From positions 1 through 31,833 of the forward strand of contig CAJUPG010000015.1 in NCBI GenBank assembly GCA_910588455.1: a DNA stretch of 31,833 nt. Direction: 5' to 3'. The stretch is from an uncultured Oscillospiraceae bacterium (GTDB taxonomy: Bacteria > Bacillota > Clostridia > Oscillospirales > Oscillospiraceae). This document shows positions 22,765-30,259 of this stretch, one piece after another; the stretch's first letter is position 1, and every line of letters starts with the position of its first letter. A program made the translations under genes and the position numbers. The notes under the pieces are model-generated. The model was not told the origin of the DNA and made no database searches. It was given only the letters and a program-made list of their open reading frames with translations.

Positions 22765-24198
22765 ATGCAGCTAGTTCAAAATCTTTTGCAAGGCAGTTTG
22801 TTGTGGCGCTTCCTGGCGGCAGTCTGCGGCTGGTTTGGAAATCAGTGGCAGAAAAGCCGGGTGGTCCAGAGCTTTCTGCACCCCTCCCCCCTGGGGGAGA
22901 GCATCGCCCGCTCCAGCGTCTTTTTCCGCCTGTGGTCCAGGCTGCGGGCGCTGCTCGCCCTGCTCTACCAGAGGCTGAAGCTGGACCGGGTGTTTACGGG
23001 CAGCATATTCCTGCAAAGCTTTCTGTGGTGCGCCCTGGCGGCGGTGCTGGCCCCGCTGCTGTCCACCATGCAGGCGGCGGCCCTGGTGGCCGTGGCCTTC
23101 GCCTCCCTGGCGCTGAATCTGCTGCGCAGCGGGGAAAAGCCCCTGGCCTATTCCCCGGCCAACAAGTACATCCTGCTCTTCGCCTGCGTCTATCTGGCGG
23201 CGGCGGTGCTGTCCGTCAGCCCAGCAGACAGCCTTCTCCCCGGCCTTTTGACCTTCTGCTTTGTTCTGTTCGCCCTGGTGGTGGAAAACAGCGCAGACAC
23301 CCGCCGGAAGCTGCATTGCCTCACCGCTCTTCTGGTTCTGGCAGCGGCGGCAGTCTCCCTGCTGGGGATCGCCCAGTATGTGTTTGGGGTCAGCGGCGAA
23401 GCCTCCTGGGTGGACAGCGATATGTTCACCATCTCCACCCGGGTGTACGCCACCCTGGAGAACCCCAACGTGCTGGGGGAATATCTGGTGCTGATTTTCC
23501 CCCTGGGCGGTGCGCTGCTGCTTACGGCCAGGGGCTGGGGCGGGCGGCTTTTGTGGCTGCTGTGCTGCGGGGTTATGGGCCTGTGCCTGCTTATGACCTC
23601 CTCCCGGGGAAGCTGGGTGAGCCTGCTGCTGGCGGGAGGAATCTTCTTCCTGCTGCTGAAACCCCAGCTGATGGTGCTGGCTCCCATTGCCCTGGTGGGG
23701 CTGGCGGCGGTGATGCCCGCCTCGGTCATGGACCGGTTTTCCAGCATCGGCAACTTACAGGACAGCTCCACCTCCTACCGGGTGTCCATCTGGATGGGTT
23801 CGCTGTCCATGCTCAAGGACTACTGGCTGTCCGGCGTGGGGCCGGGCACCGGCGCCTTCAATCTGGTCTACCCCCGGTACAGCTACAACGCCGCCAATGC
23901 GGAACACGCCCACAACCTCTACCTCCAGATGGCGGCGGACGGGGGGGTGTGCGCTCTGCTGGTCTTTGTGGTGGTGATTCTGGCTCTGTGCCGCCAGCTG
24001 TGTGCGGCGATGTCCAGGAATAAAAAATGGGAAACCAGAATATTTCTGATTGGAATTTTGTCCGGCGTGGGCGGATTTCTGGCCAACGGCATGACGGACC
24101 ACGCCTTTTATAACTACCGGGTGATGCTGCTGTTCTGGGCCGTGACGGGCCTGGGGATGGCCTGGGCCCGGTATGCCGGGGAGGAAGTAGAAGCTTGA
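22765..24198 (+). CDS. O-antigen ligase/polymerase-family membrane protein
   Basis: A 477-residue integral membrane protein with about ten helices. A basic, partly helical N-terminal region (1-80) precedes the membrane core. The Wzy_C / O-antigen-ligase signature is visible: LENPNVLGEYL (about 231-241), TSSRGSWVSL (about 276-285), a large loop near 330-375 with GPGTGAFN and AEHAHNLYLQMAADGG containing the conserved His, and a C-terminal helix pair. It should join glycan units or attach them to a carrier on the outer face. A GAGGT site and a four-base gap tie it to murJ; its stop overlaps the following ATG (TGATG). The glycan substrate is unknown. Confidence 0.88.
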   Translation: MQLVQNLLQGSLLWRFLAAVCGWFGNQWQKSRVVQSFLHPSPLGESIARSSVFFRLWSRLRALLALLYQRLKLDRVFTGSIFLQSFLWCALAAVLAPLLSTMQAAALVAVAFASLALNLLRSGEKPLAYSPANKYILLFACVYLAAAVLSVSPADSLLPGLLTFCFVLFALVVENSADTRRKLHCLTALLVLAAAAVSLLGIAQYVFGVSGEASWVDSDMFTISTRVYATLENPNVLGEYLVLIFPLGGALLLTARGWGGRLLWLLCCGVMGLCLLMTSSRGSWVSLLLAGGIFFLLLKPQLMVLAPIALVGLAAVMPASVMDRFSSIGNLQDSSTSYRVSIWMGSLSMLKDYWLSGVGPGTGAFNLVYPRYSYNAANAEHAHNLYLQMAADGGVCALLVFVVVILALCRQLCAAMSRNKKWETRIFLIGILSGVGGFLANGMTDHAFYNYRVMLLFWAVTGLGMAWARYAGEEVEA

Positions 24199-25298
24199 TG
24201 CGGGTACTGCATATCATCAGCGACACAAACATCGGCGGCGGAGGACGGGCCCTTCTCAACTACCTGCAATTCGCCGGCCGGACGCAGTTTGATCTGGCGG
24301 TGGCGCTGCCTGTAGGCAGCGCTCTGAAATCCCGGGTGGAAAATTTAAAGGTTCCCCTGTTCGAGATCCCCGCTATGGCGGATCAGTCCCTGGACTGGAA
24401 GGCGGTCCCCCTGCTGCGCAGGTGTATCCGGGAGTTTTCCCCGGACATCGTCCACACCCACGGCTCCGTCTCCGGGCGCATCGCCGCCCGGCTGGAGGGC
24501 AAAAAGGTGGTGTACACCAAGCACTGTGCCTTTCCTCCGGGGAAGCTGGTCTCCTCTTTGCCCGGGCGGCTGGCAAACGGTCTGCTGGACGGCCTGCTGG
24601 CAGACGGGGTAATCGCCGTGGGGCCCTCCGCCCAGGAAATTCTAATGGCCTCCGGCATCCCCAAAAAGCGGATTTACCAGATGCTCAACGGCACGCCCCC
24701 TCTTCCGGCCCCGCCGGAAGACTGCCGCAGCCAGTGGGGGCTGAAGCCGGAGGATTTTGTTGTGGGCATTCTGGCCCGGGTGGAGCCCTATAAGGGCCAC
24801 GACCTGCTGCTGGAGGCGGCCCGTCTGCTGCACCAGCGGAACAGACCGGTGCGGATTTTGATCGCCGGGGAGGGCAGTCAGGTGGACCGCCTGCGCCTGC
24901 TGGCCCGGACCCTTCCCACCGGAAGCGTGGTGTTCGGCGGCTTCGTCACCCGGGTGGAGGACGCCCTGGGGGCCATGGATGTGCAGGTGAACGCCTCCAC
25001 CGTGTCGGAGACCTCCAGCCTCTCCCTGCTGGAGGGAATGAGCATCGGCCTGCCCGCCGTGGCCAGCAACTGCGGGGGCAATCCCAGCCTGATCTTCCCG
25101 GGAGAAAACGGTTTTCTCTTTGAAAACGGCAGCGTCCAGGACCTGGCCGCCAAGCTGGAGACCCTGCTGGACCGCCCGGAGCTGCGGGCCCGGATGTCCC
25201 GGAGGGCGAAGGAGATTTTTGAAGCAAAGTTCACCGGAGAGGTCTATGCCCGGAACATAGAATCCGTCTACCGGGCTATTTGGAAAGGAGCGGTATAA
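24198..25298 (+). CDS. GT4-family glycosyltransferase
   Basis: A 366-residue GT-B glycosyltransferase. The N-terminal domain begins MRVLHIISDTNIGGGGRALL and has the DIVHTHGSVSGRIAARLEG strand-loop. The C-terminal domain has ILARVEPYKGHDLLLEA, LIAGEGSQ and the donor-binding ETSSLSLLEGMSIGLPAVAS with the GT4 ExxxxxxxE glutamates. It would transfer a sugar from a nucleotide donor to a lipid-linked glycan at the inner membrane face. The ATG at 24198 overlaps the previous stop and has GAGGAAG ten bases upstream; the TTG at 24195 is less likely. The donor and acceptor sugars cannot be read from the sequence. Confidence 0.92.
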   Translation: MRVLHIISDTNIGGGGRALLNYLQFAGRTQFDLAVALPVGSALKSRVENLKVPLFEIPAMADQSLDWKAVPLLRRCIREFSPDIVHTHGSVSGRIAARLEGKKVVYTKHCAFPPGKLVSSLPGRLANGLLDGLLADGVIAVGPSAQEILMASGIPKKRIYQMLNGTPPLPAPPEDCRSQWGLKPEDFVVGILARVEPYKGHDLLLEAARLLHQRNRPVRILIAGEGSQVDRLRLLARTLPTGSVVFGGFVTRVEDALGAMDVQVNASTVSETSSLSLLEGMSIGLPAVASNCGGNPSLIFPGENGFLFENGSVQDLAAKLETLLDRPELRARMSRRAKEIFEAKFTGEVYARNIESVYRAIWKGAV

Positions 25299-25300
25299 CC

Positions 25301-25789
25301 ATGGATCAGCAAAAATTTCGCCTGCGGCTGAATTTGTTTGACAGCATTGTCCTGCTTTTGGCCCTGCTGGCGGGGGGCTTTCTGGTGTGGCGGGCGGCGG
25401 CCCCCCACCAGACCGAGCAGGTGGCCCTGCCCCAGACCCAGCAGGTACGGTACACCATCCGCCTCACCCGGGCCCTGCCCATTCTGGAGGAGATTGTCCA
25501 GCCCGGCCAGACCGTCACCGACTCCGCCCGGAACAACGCCCTGGGCACCGTGGTGGAGGTACAGTGCGAGCCGGGCACCTACTTCACCCTCAGCGAGCGG
25601 GAGCACGCCTGGATCTACGCCCCGGTCCCCGACCGCATCAACGTGAACATGACCATCGAGGCCAACGCCACCGGGGACGACAGCCAGCTGCTCATCAACG
25701 GAAGCTATGCCCTGCGGGTGGGGGATAAAATTTATGTCCGGGGCCCCGGCTACATCGGCAGCGGCGACGTGATTGCCATTGAGCGCTGA
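25301..25789 (+). CDS. DUF4330-type membrane-anchored protein (first copy)
   Basis: A 162-residue protein with one N-terminal membrane helix (about 14-32, FDSIVLLLALLAGGFLVWRA) and an extracytoplasmic beta-rich domain. It has the DUF4330 pattern of a signal anchor followed by YTIRLTRALPILEEIVQPGQ, ALGTVVEVQ and a closing LRVGDKIYVRGPGYIGSGDV. The ATG at 25301 has AAAGGAG ten bases upstream; the longer frame from 25280 uses codons inside that ribosome site. It shares architecture with the next gene but only limited sequence. It may be an accessory to glycan assembly, since DUF4330 genes are found in such clusters. The function is unknown. Confidence 0.82.
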   Translation: MDQQKFRLRLNLFDSIVLLLALLAGGFLVWRAAAPHQTEQVALPQTQQVRYTIRLTRALPILEEIVQPGQTVTDSARNNALGTVVEVQCEPGTYFTLSEREHAWIYAPVPDRINVNMTIEANATGDDSQLLINGSYALRVGDKIYVRGPGYIGSGDVIAIER

Positions 25790-25803
25790 GGAGGAGTGGA
25801 CCA

Positions 25804-26313
25804 ATGCAAAAGATTATCGACAAGAACGGCCGTCTCTTCGGCCTGGTCAGCATCATCGACGTGGTGGTGCTCCTGGTGGTGGCCGTAATGGCCCTGGCCC
25901 TGTACGTCCGGGGGAACCGGACCGTCACCGGCAGCACCCTGTCCAATGTGCCCATCTCCTTCCAGATGGTCATTGAGGTGGCCCCGGACTATCTGGCGGA
26001 TTCCATCCAGGTAGGGGACAAAATTTATGACAAGGAGCGGGTGGGGGCCGGCGCGCTGGGCACCATCACCAAGGTGGAGCTGCTGCCTCCCTCCAAGCCG
26101 GAGATTTATCTCAGCGGCGACGTGCTCACCACCGGGGGCGAAAACTGCTATAATGTATTGATTACCGCCCAGGGGGAGGGCATCATCACCGACGGCCGGT
26201 TCACCCTGAACCGGGTGTATGAGATGGGCGCCAACGCCGCCCGGCTGTTTTATACCAAATATGCCTCCTTCACCGGAGTGGTGACCGACGTGTGGCAGGG
26301 CAAGGCAGAATGA
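25804..26313 (+). CDS. DUF4330-type membrane-anchored protein (second copy)
   Basis: A 169-residue protein beginning MQKIIDKNGRLFGLVSIIDV, a characteristic DUF4330 start, with a membrane helix at about 17-36. The external domain has ISFQMVIEVAPDYLADSIQVGDKIYDK and GTITKVELLPPSKPEIYLS in the usual order. It starts 14 bases after the first copy, and its stop overlaps the start of the glycosyltransferase-CsaB fusion gene (ATGA), so translation is coupled. The tandem pair suggests a heterodimer on the outer face of the membrane. Function unknown. Confidence 0.88.
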   Translation: MQKIIDKNGRLFGLVSIIDVVVLLVVAVMALALYVRGNRTVTGSTLSNVPISFQMVIEVAPDYLADSIQVGDKIYDKERVGAGALGTITKVELLPPSKPEIYLSGDVLTTGGENCYNVLITAQGEGIITDGRFTLNRVYEMGANAARLFYTKYASFTGVVTDVWQGKAE

Positions 26314-28529
26314 AGATTCTGATGGCCACTATGGGCCTGGACATCGGCGGGGCGGAAACCCACATTGTGGAACTGTCCAAGCAGCTGCAAAGCCAGGGCC
26401 ATGAGATAATCATCGCCTCCCACGGGGGGGTATACGTGCCGGAGATCACCGCCGCCGGCATCCGGCACTTCGACGTGCCCATGCACCGGCGGGATTTCGG
26501 CTGTATGCTCCATTCCTACCGGCTGCTGCGAAAAATTATCCGGGAGACCCAGCCGGACATTGTCCATGCCCACGCCCGGATTCCCGCCTTTTTGTGCGGT
26601 TTACTGCAAAAAACCATGAAATTCCCCTTCGTCACCACCGCCCACTGGGTGTTCGAGACCGGGGGCGGCCTGCGCTACCTCACCAACTGGGGCCAGCGGA
26701 CCATCGCCGTCTCCGAGGACATCAAGGCCTATCTGATGCGGGAATATCACGTGCCCGAGGGGCATATCTCCGTCACCATCAACGGCATCGACACGGACAA
26801 ATTCTCCCCCGGAATTTCCGGGGAGGAGGTGCTGAGGGAGTTCGGGCTGAACCCGGACCGGCCGGTGGTGTCCTATGTGAGCCGGATGGACGAGGACCGG
26901 GCCCTGGTGGCCCGGCAGCTCATTGAAATCGCCCCGGAATTGGAGCGGCGGGTCCCCGGGGTGCAGCTGCTCATTGCCGGGGGCGGCAACGTCTTTGACG
27001 AGCTGCGCCAAAAGGCGGAGGCGGTAAACCGCACTCTGGGCCGGACCTGCGTGGTCATGACCGGCCCCCGGACAGACATCAACCGGATCGCGGCGGCGGG
27101 AGACGTATTCGTCGGGGTATCCCGCTCGGCGCTGGAGGCTATGTCCGCGGGAAAACCGGTAATCGTGGCGGGCAACGAGGGCTATCAGGGGCTGTTTACC
27201 CCCGAAGGGCTGAAGGAGGCCCGGGCGGGGAACTTCTGCTGCCGGGGGATGCCTCTGTCCACCCCGGAACGGCTGCTGGAGGACACCGCGGCCGCCCTGG
27301 CCCTGTCGCCGGAGGAGAAGGCCGCCTGCGGGGCCTTCGGCCGCCAGGTGATTTTTGACTGCTACTCCGTCCACCGGATGGCCGGGGACTGTTTGGCCAT
27401 GTACGAGCAGGTCCGGCGGAAAAAATACCGGGTGGTCATGAGCGGCTACTACGGCTTCGGCAACGCCGGGGACGACGCCATCTTAGAAGCCATCCAGCAG
27501 GCCATTCATCAGGCCAGCGACGAGGTGGCGGTAACGGTGCTGTCCAACGACCCGGAAATGACCCAGCGCGTGTATCACATGGATGCCCTGCCCCGGTTTC
27601 AGCTGCTTCCGGTGATCCGGGCTTTACGCCGGTGCGACGTGCTGCTGTCCGGGGGCGGGAGCCTGCTCCAGGACCGGACCTCCACCCGCTCCTTGCTGTA
27701 CTACCTGTCAGTGATCCGGGCGGCGGAGTGGATGGGCAAGCCGGTGATGCTGTATGCCAACGGCATCGGCCCTGTGCGCAAAACCGCCAACCGGCGGCGG
27801 GTGAAAAGGGTGGTGGAGCGGGCGGCCCTGGTCACCCTGCGAGACCGCAGCTCCGCCCAGGAGCTCCGGGATATGGGGGTGCTCCGGGAGGACCTGCACG
27901 TGACCGCCGACCCTGTGTTCCACCTGGACCCGGCCTCCCCCCGGCGGGCCCGGGAGCTGCTGGACCAGGCGGGACTGCCGGAGGGCCGGGCCTTCTGCGC
28001 CGTCTCGGTGCGGCCCTGGGAGGATACCGGCGGCTTTCCCCAGAAAATCGCCGCCCTGTGCGACCACCTGCGCCGGACGCACAACCTGGAGATCCTGTTT
28101 CTGCTGATGCAGCCGGACCGGGACCGGGGCATCTCCCAAAAAATCCGGGACTGCATGGAGGAGCCCTCCTTCTTGCTGGATATACCCTGCATCCCCCGGG
28201 AGCTGATGGCGGTGCTGGGGATGGCAAAGCTGTGCGTGGCCATGCGGCTGCACACCCTGATCTTCTCCGCCCGGATGGCGGTGCCCTGCATCGGCCTGGT
28301 GTACGACCCCAAGGTGGACAGCTATTTGAACGAGCTGTCCATGCCCTCCGCGGGCCACGTGGAGCGCTTCTCCCAGGAGGAGGCCATCGCCTGCGCCGAC
28401 CGCCTGCTGGCGGATTACGGCGGCAGCCTGGCGCGTTTGGAGGAAAAATCCCGGAACCTGAGCCAGGCCGCCCGGGAAAACGAACGTCTGCTTCTGGCAC
28501 TGTTGGAAAAGAAACCGGCAGCCCCCTAA
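26310..28529 (+). CDS. csaB: Fusion of GT4 glycosyltransferase and CsaB-type pyruvyl transferase
   Basis: A 739-residue two-part enzyme. Residues 1 to about 370 form a GT4 glycosyltransferase (MATMGLDIGGAETHIVELSK, DIVHAHARIPAFLCGLLQ, RTIAVSEDIKAYL, FVGVSRSALEAMSAGKPVIV). From about 375 a polysaccharide pyruvyl transferase of CsaB type begins (YRVVMSGYYGFGNAGDDAIL, then SGGGSLLQDRTSTRSLLYY, GIGPV, LRDRSSAQEL, and CVAMRLHTLIFSARMAVPCI). CsaB adds ketal pyruvate to the wall polysaccharide that SLH domains bind. The start overlaps the preceding stop; a frame from 26292 is rejected. There is no stop or frameshift at the junction, so this is a true fusion. Other CsaB proteins are about half this length. 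It is the last gene of the cluster. Confidence 0.93.
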   Translation: MKILMATMGLDIGGAETHIVELSKQLQSQGHEIIIASHGGVYVPEITAAGIRHFDVPMHRRDFGCMLHSYRLLRKIIRETQPDIVHAHARIPAFLCGLLQKTMKFPFVTTAHWVFETGGGLRYLTNWGQRTIAVSEDIKAYLMREYHVPEGHISVTINGIDTDKFSPGISGEEVLREFGLNPDRPVVSYVSRMDEDRALVARQLIEIAPELERRVPGVQLLIAGGGNVFDELRQKAEAVNRTLGRTCVVMTGPRTDINRIAAAGDVFVGVSRSALEAMSAGKPVIVAGNEGYQGLFTPEGLKEARAGNFCCRGMPLSTPERLLEDTAAALALSPEEKAACGAFGRQVIFDCYSVHRMAGDCLAMYEQVRRKKYRVVMSGYYGFGNAGDDAILEAIQQAIHQASDEVAVTVLSNDPEMTQRVYHMDALPRFQLLPVIRALRRCDVLLSGGGSLLQDRTSTRSLLYYLSVIRAAEWMGKPVMLYANGIGPVRKTANRRRVKRVVERAALVTLRDRSSAQELRDMGVLREDLHVTADPVFHLDPASPRRARELLDQAGLPEGRAFCAVSVRPWEDTGGFPQKIAALCDHLRRTHNLEILFLLMQPDRDRGISQKIRDCMEEPSFLLDIPCIPRELMAVLGMAKLCVAMRLHTLIFSARMAVPCIGLVYDPKVDSYLNELSMPSAGHVERFSQEEAIACADRLLADYGGSLARLEEKSRNLSQAARENERLLLALLEKKPAAP

Positions 28530-28548
28530 AATTTCACATTTTATTCAC

Positions 28549-28577
28549 TTTACAATCCCCAAAAAATTTTGTATAAT
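28549..28577 (+). promoter_or_regulatory. Promoter of the enzyme I-like gene
   Basis: TTTACA at 28549-28554 and a perfect TATAAT at 28572-28577 are 17 bases apart. It gives the next gene its own transcript with a leader of about 39 bases. No terminator is seen between the csaB fusion and this promoter. Confidence 0.88.
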
Positions 28578-28622
28578 GGATCGATAAAGTATCAATCTGC
28601 CTGTTCAGGAGAGGGAAGTATC

Positions 28623-29384
28623 ATGCGTCAGATACAGATGCTCCATGGAAAAGGAATATCGGAACTGAGCGCCGCCGGTCCCCTGCGGTTTTATGACCGC
28701 CCCCCGCTGGCGCCTGTGATCCACTCCAGCCGCACCCCTCAGGAGGAGTGGAAGCGCTTTCTGGCCGCGCGGCACGATGCCATTCTGGAGTTGGCCGCTT
28801 TGTGCGATGTGGTGATTTCGAGACTGGGCCAGGATTTGGCGAACATCTTTTTTGCCCACGCCGTTCTGATGGAGGACGACGACTTGACCGCTATGGTCAA
28901 GCAGGACATCTTCACCGGTATGACAGCGGAATACGCCGTGTACCGTGTGTGCGACCATTTTGTCATGGAATTTCAGGCCCTCCACGACCCCTATATGCAG
29001 GCCCGGGCCATGGACATTCTGGATGTCTCCCGGCGGCTGTTCCGTGCTCTGGAGGGCTGGCGGGAGCCTGACCCCCTGTTCCGGGGGCCAGCTATTCTGG
29101 TGGTCCCCCAGATTCTCCCCAGCGAGGTGCTGGCCCTGGATCCCCAGAAGCTGCTGGGCATTATTGCCTGTCAGGGCAGTCTGGACAGCCACTCTACCAT
29201 GATTCTGCGCTCTATGGAGGTGGCCGCCATCGCCCAGGTGGAGGTCCCCCGGGACTGGAACGACCGTCCGGTGCTGCTGGACGGGGCCACCGGGCGTATC
29301 TACCTGGAACCTGATCCCAATCTGGTACAGCAGCCCGTGGTCCGAACCCCCCGCCGGGCTCCCCGTCAGCTGCAAATGCGTTGA
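28623..29384 (+). CDS. Stand-alone PEP-utilising (enzyme I N-terminal) protein
   Basis: A 253-residue protein matching only the N-terminal half of PTS enzyme I. A helical HPr-binding-like region (about 40-145: DDDLTAMVKQDIFTGMTAEY, then RAMDILDVSRRLFRAL) is followed by the swivelling phosphohistidine domain with PAILVVPQILPSEVLALDP and GIIACQGSLDSHSTMILRS. His190 stands where E. coli enzyme I has its phosphorylated His189. The PEP-binding barrel (another 300 residues) is missing, and the gene ends at a proper stop and terminator, so it is not obviously broken. It cannot take phosphate from PEP alone; it may act as a regulatory partner. The ATG at 28623 has AGGAGAGG eight bases upstream. Confidence 0.85.
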   Translation: MRQIQMLHGKGISELSAAGPLRFYDRPPLAPVIHSSRTPQEEWKRFLAARHDAILELAALCDVVISRLGQDLANIFFAHAVLMEDDDLTAMVKQDIFTGMTAEYAVYRVCDHFVMEFQALHDPYMQARAMDILDVSRRLFRALEGWREPDPLFRGPAILVVPQILPSEVLALDPQKLLGIIACQGSLDSHSTMILRSMEVAAIAQVEVPRDWNDRPVLLDGATGRIYLEPDPNLVQQPVVRTPRRAPRQLQMR

Positions 29385-29386
29385 AA

Positions 29387-29416
29387 AAAGGTCCGCCTGT
29401 GGGCGGGCCTTTTTTT
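29387..29416 (+). terminator. Terminator after the enzyme I-like gene
   Basis: An 8-bp stem (29390-29397 with 29402-29409, one G-U pair) with a TGTG loop is followed by seven T. It begins three bases after the stop codon. Confidence 0.9.
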
Positions 29417-29446
29417 CACCCAAAAAAATTTTTTCACAAAGCCCCC

Positions 29447-29477
29447 TTGACTTTGCCGTAACGTCATAAGCTACTAT
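29447..29477 (+). promoter_or_regulatory. MerR-type promoter with 19-bp spacer
   Basis: TTGACT at 29447-29452 and TACTAT at 29472-29477 are 19 bases apart, the overlong spacing that MerR-family regulators correct by twisting DNA. An imperfect dyad with TGAC/GTCA ends (29448-29466) lies over the -35 and spacer. The gene downstream encodes a MerR protein, so it probably controls itself. Confidence 0.8.
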
Positions 29478-29499
29478 ATCCTCTGGAAGGAGGGGTTTT

Positions 29500-30219
29500 A
29501 TGGAATACACCATCCGGCAGCTTGCAGATATGGCAGGGGTCACCACCCGGACCCTGCGCTGGTATCACGAGATCGGCCTGCTGGAGCCCGCACGAATGGG
29601 AGCGAACGGCTACCGCTACTACGGCCCCGCCCAGGTGGACCGGCTTCAGCACATCCTGTTCTACCGGGCTTTGGGGGTGGAGCTGCCCCAGATCAAGGCC
29701 TGTCTGGACGACCCCGCTTTCTGCCGTCTGGACGCCCTGCGGGACCACCTGCGCCAGCTCCGGCGGGAGCAGGACCGCATTCAACGGCTCATCCAGGCGG
29801 TGTCCGAAACCATCACGCGAGAAGAAAGGAAGGAAGCTATGAGCGCACAAGAAAAATTCAAGGTGTTCCAGGAGGAGGCCCGGCAGCGCTGGGGGGACGA
29901 GGCAGTGGACGCTTCCCAGGCGAAGCTGGCCGCGCTGCGTCCGGAGGAGCAGCTGCGCTGGAAGGAGCTGGAGACGGAGATCCTGACCCGGCTCAACAGC
30001 GCAGTCTCCCGGGGGCTGGACCCCAGCGGGGAGGAGGGACGCGCCATTGCCCGGCTGCATCGGGAGTGGCTGTGCTTCTCCTGGACCAAGTACACCCCCC
30101 AGGCCCACCGGGGACTGGCCCAGATGTACACGGCGGACCCCCGGTTCACTGCCTGCTATGACCGGGACCAGGAGGGCTGCGCAGCCTTTTTAAAAGCGGC
30201 CATCGAAGCGGAAATCTGA
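29500..30219 (+). CDS. MerR-family regulator with TipAS-type effector domain
   Basis: A 239-residue regulator. The N-terminal winged helix (YTIRQLADMAGVTTRTLRWY, residues 3-22, and NGYRYYGPAQVDRL) is typical MerR, followed by a dimerisation helix (about 75-110). The C-terminal domain (about 118-239) has the TipAS pattern (RWGDEAVDASQAKLA, then EWLCFSWTKYTPQAHRGLAQMY and a closing FLKAAIEAEI). In TipA of Streptomyces this domain binds thiopeptide antibiotics; here the ligand is unknown. GGAAGGAGG lies six bases before the ATG. No target gene follows on the same strand, since a terminator comes directly after, so it may act on itself and on distant genes. Confidence 0.92.
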   Translation: MEYTIRQLADMAGVTTRTLRWYHEIGLLEPARMGANGYRYYGPAQVDRLQHILFYRALGVELPQIKACLDDPAFCRLDALRDHLRQLRREQDRIQRLIQAVSETITREERKEAMSAQEKFKVFQEEARQRWGDEAVDASQAKLAALRPEEQLRWKELETEILTRLNSAVSRGLDPSGEEGRAIARLHREWLCFSWTKYTPQAHRGLAQMYTADPRFTACYDRDQEGCAAFLKAAIEAEI

Positions 30220-30259
30220 AAAAAGCTCCTGAAACCATCGTGTTTCAGGAGCTTTCTTT
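30218..30259. terminator. Bidirectional terminator
   Basis: A 14-bp stem (30222-30235 with 30242-30255) and a six-base loop are flanked by A residues on the left and TTTCTTT on the right. It can end both the MerR gene (plus) and the AEC transporter gene (minus). Confidence 0.88.
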
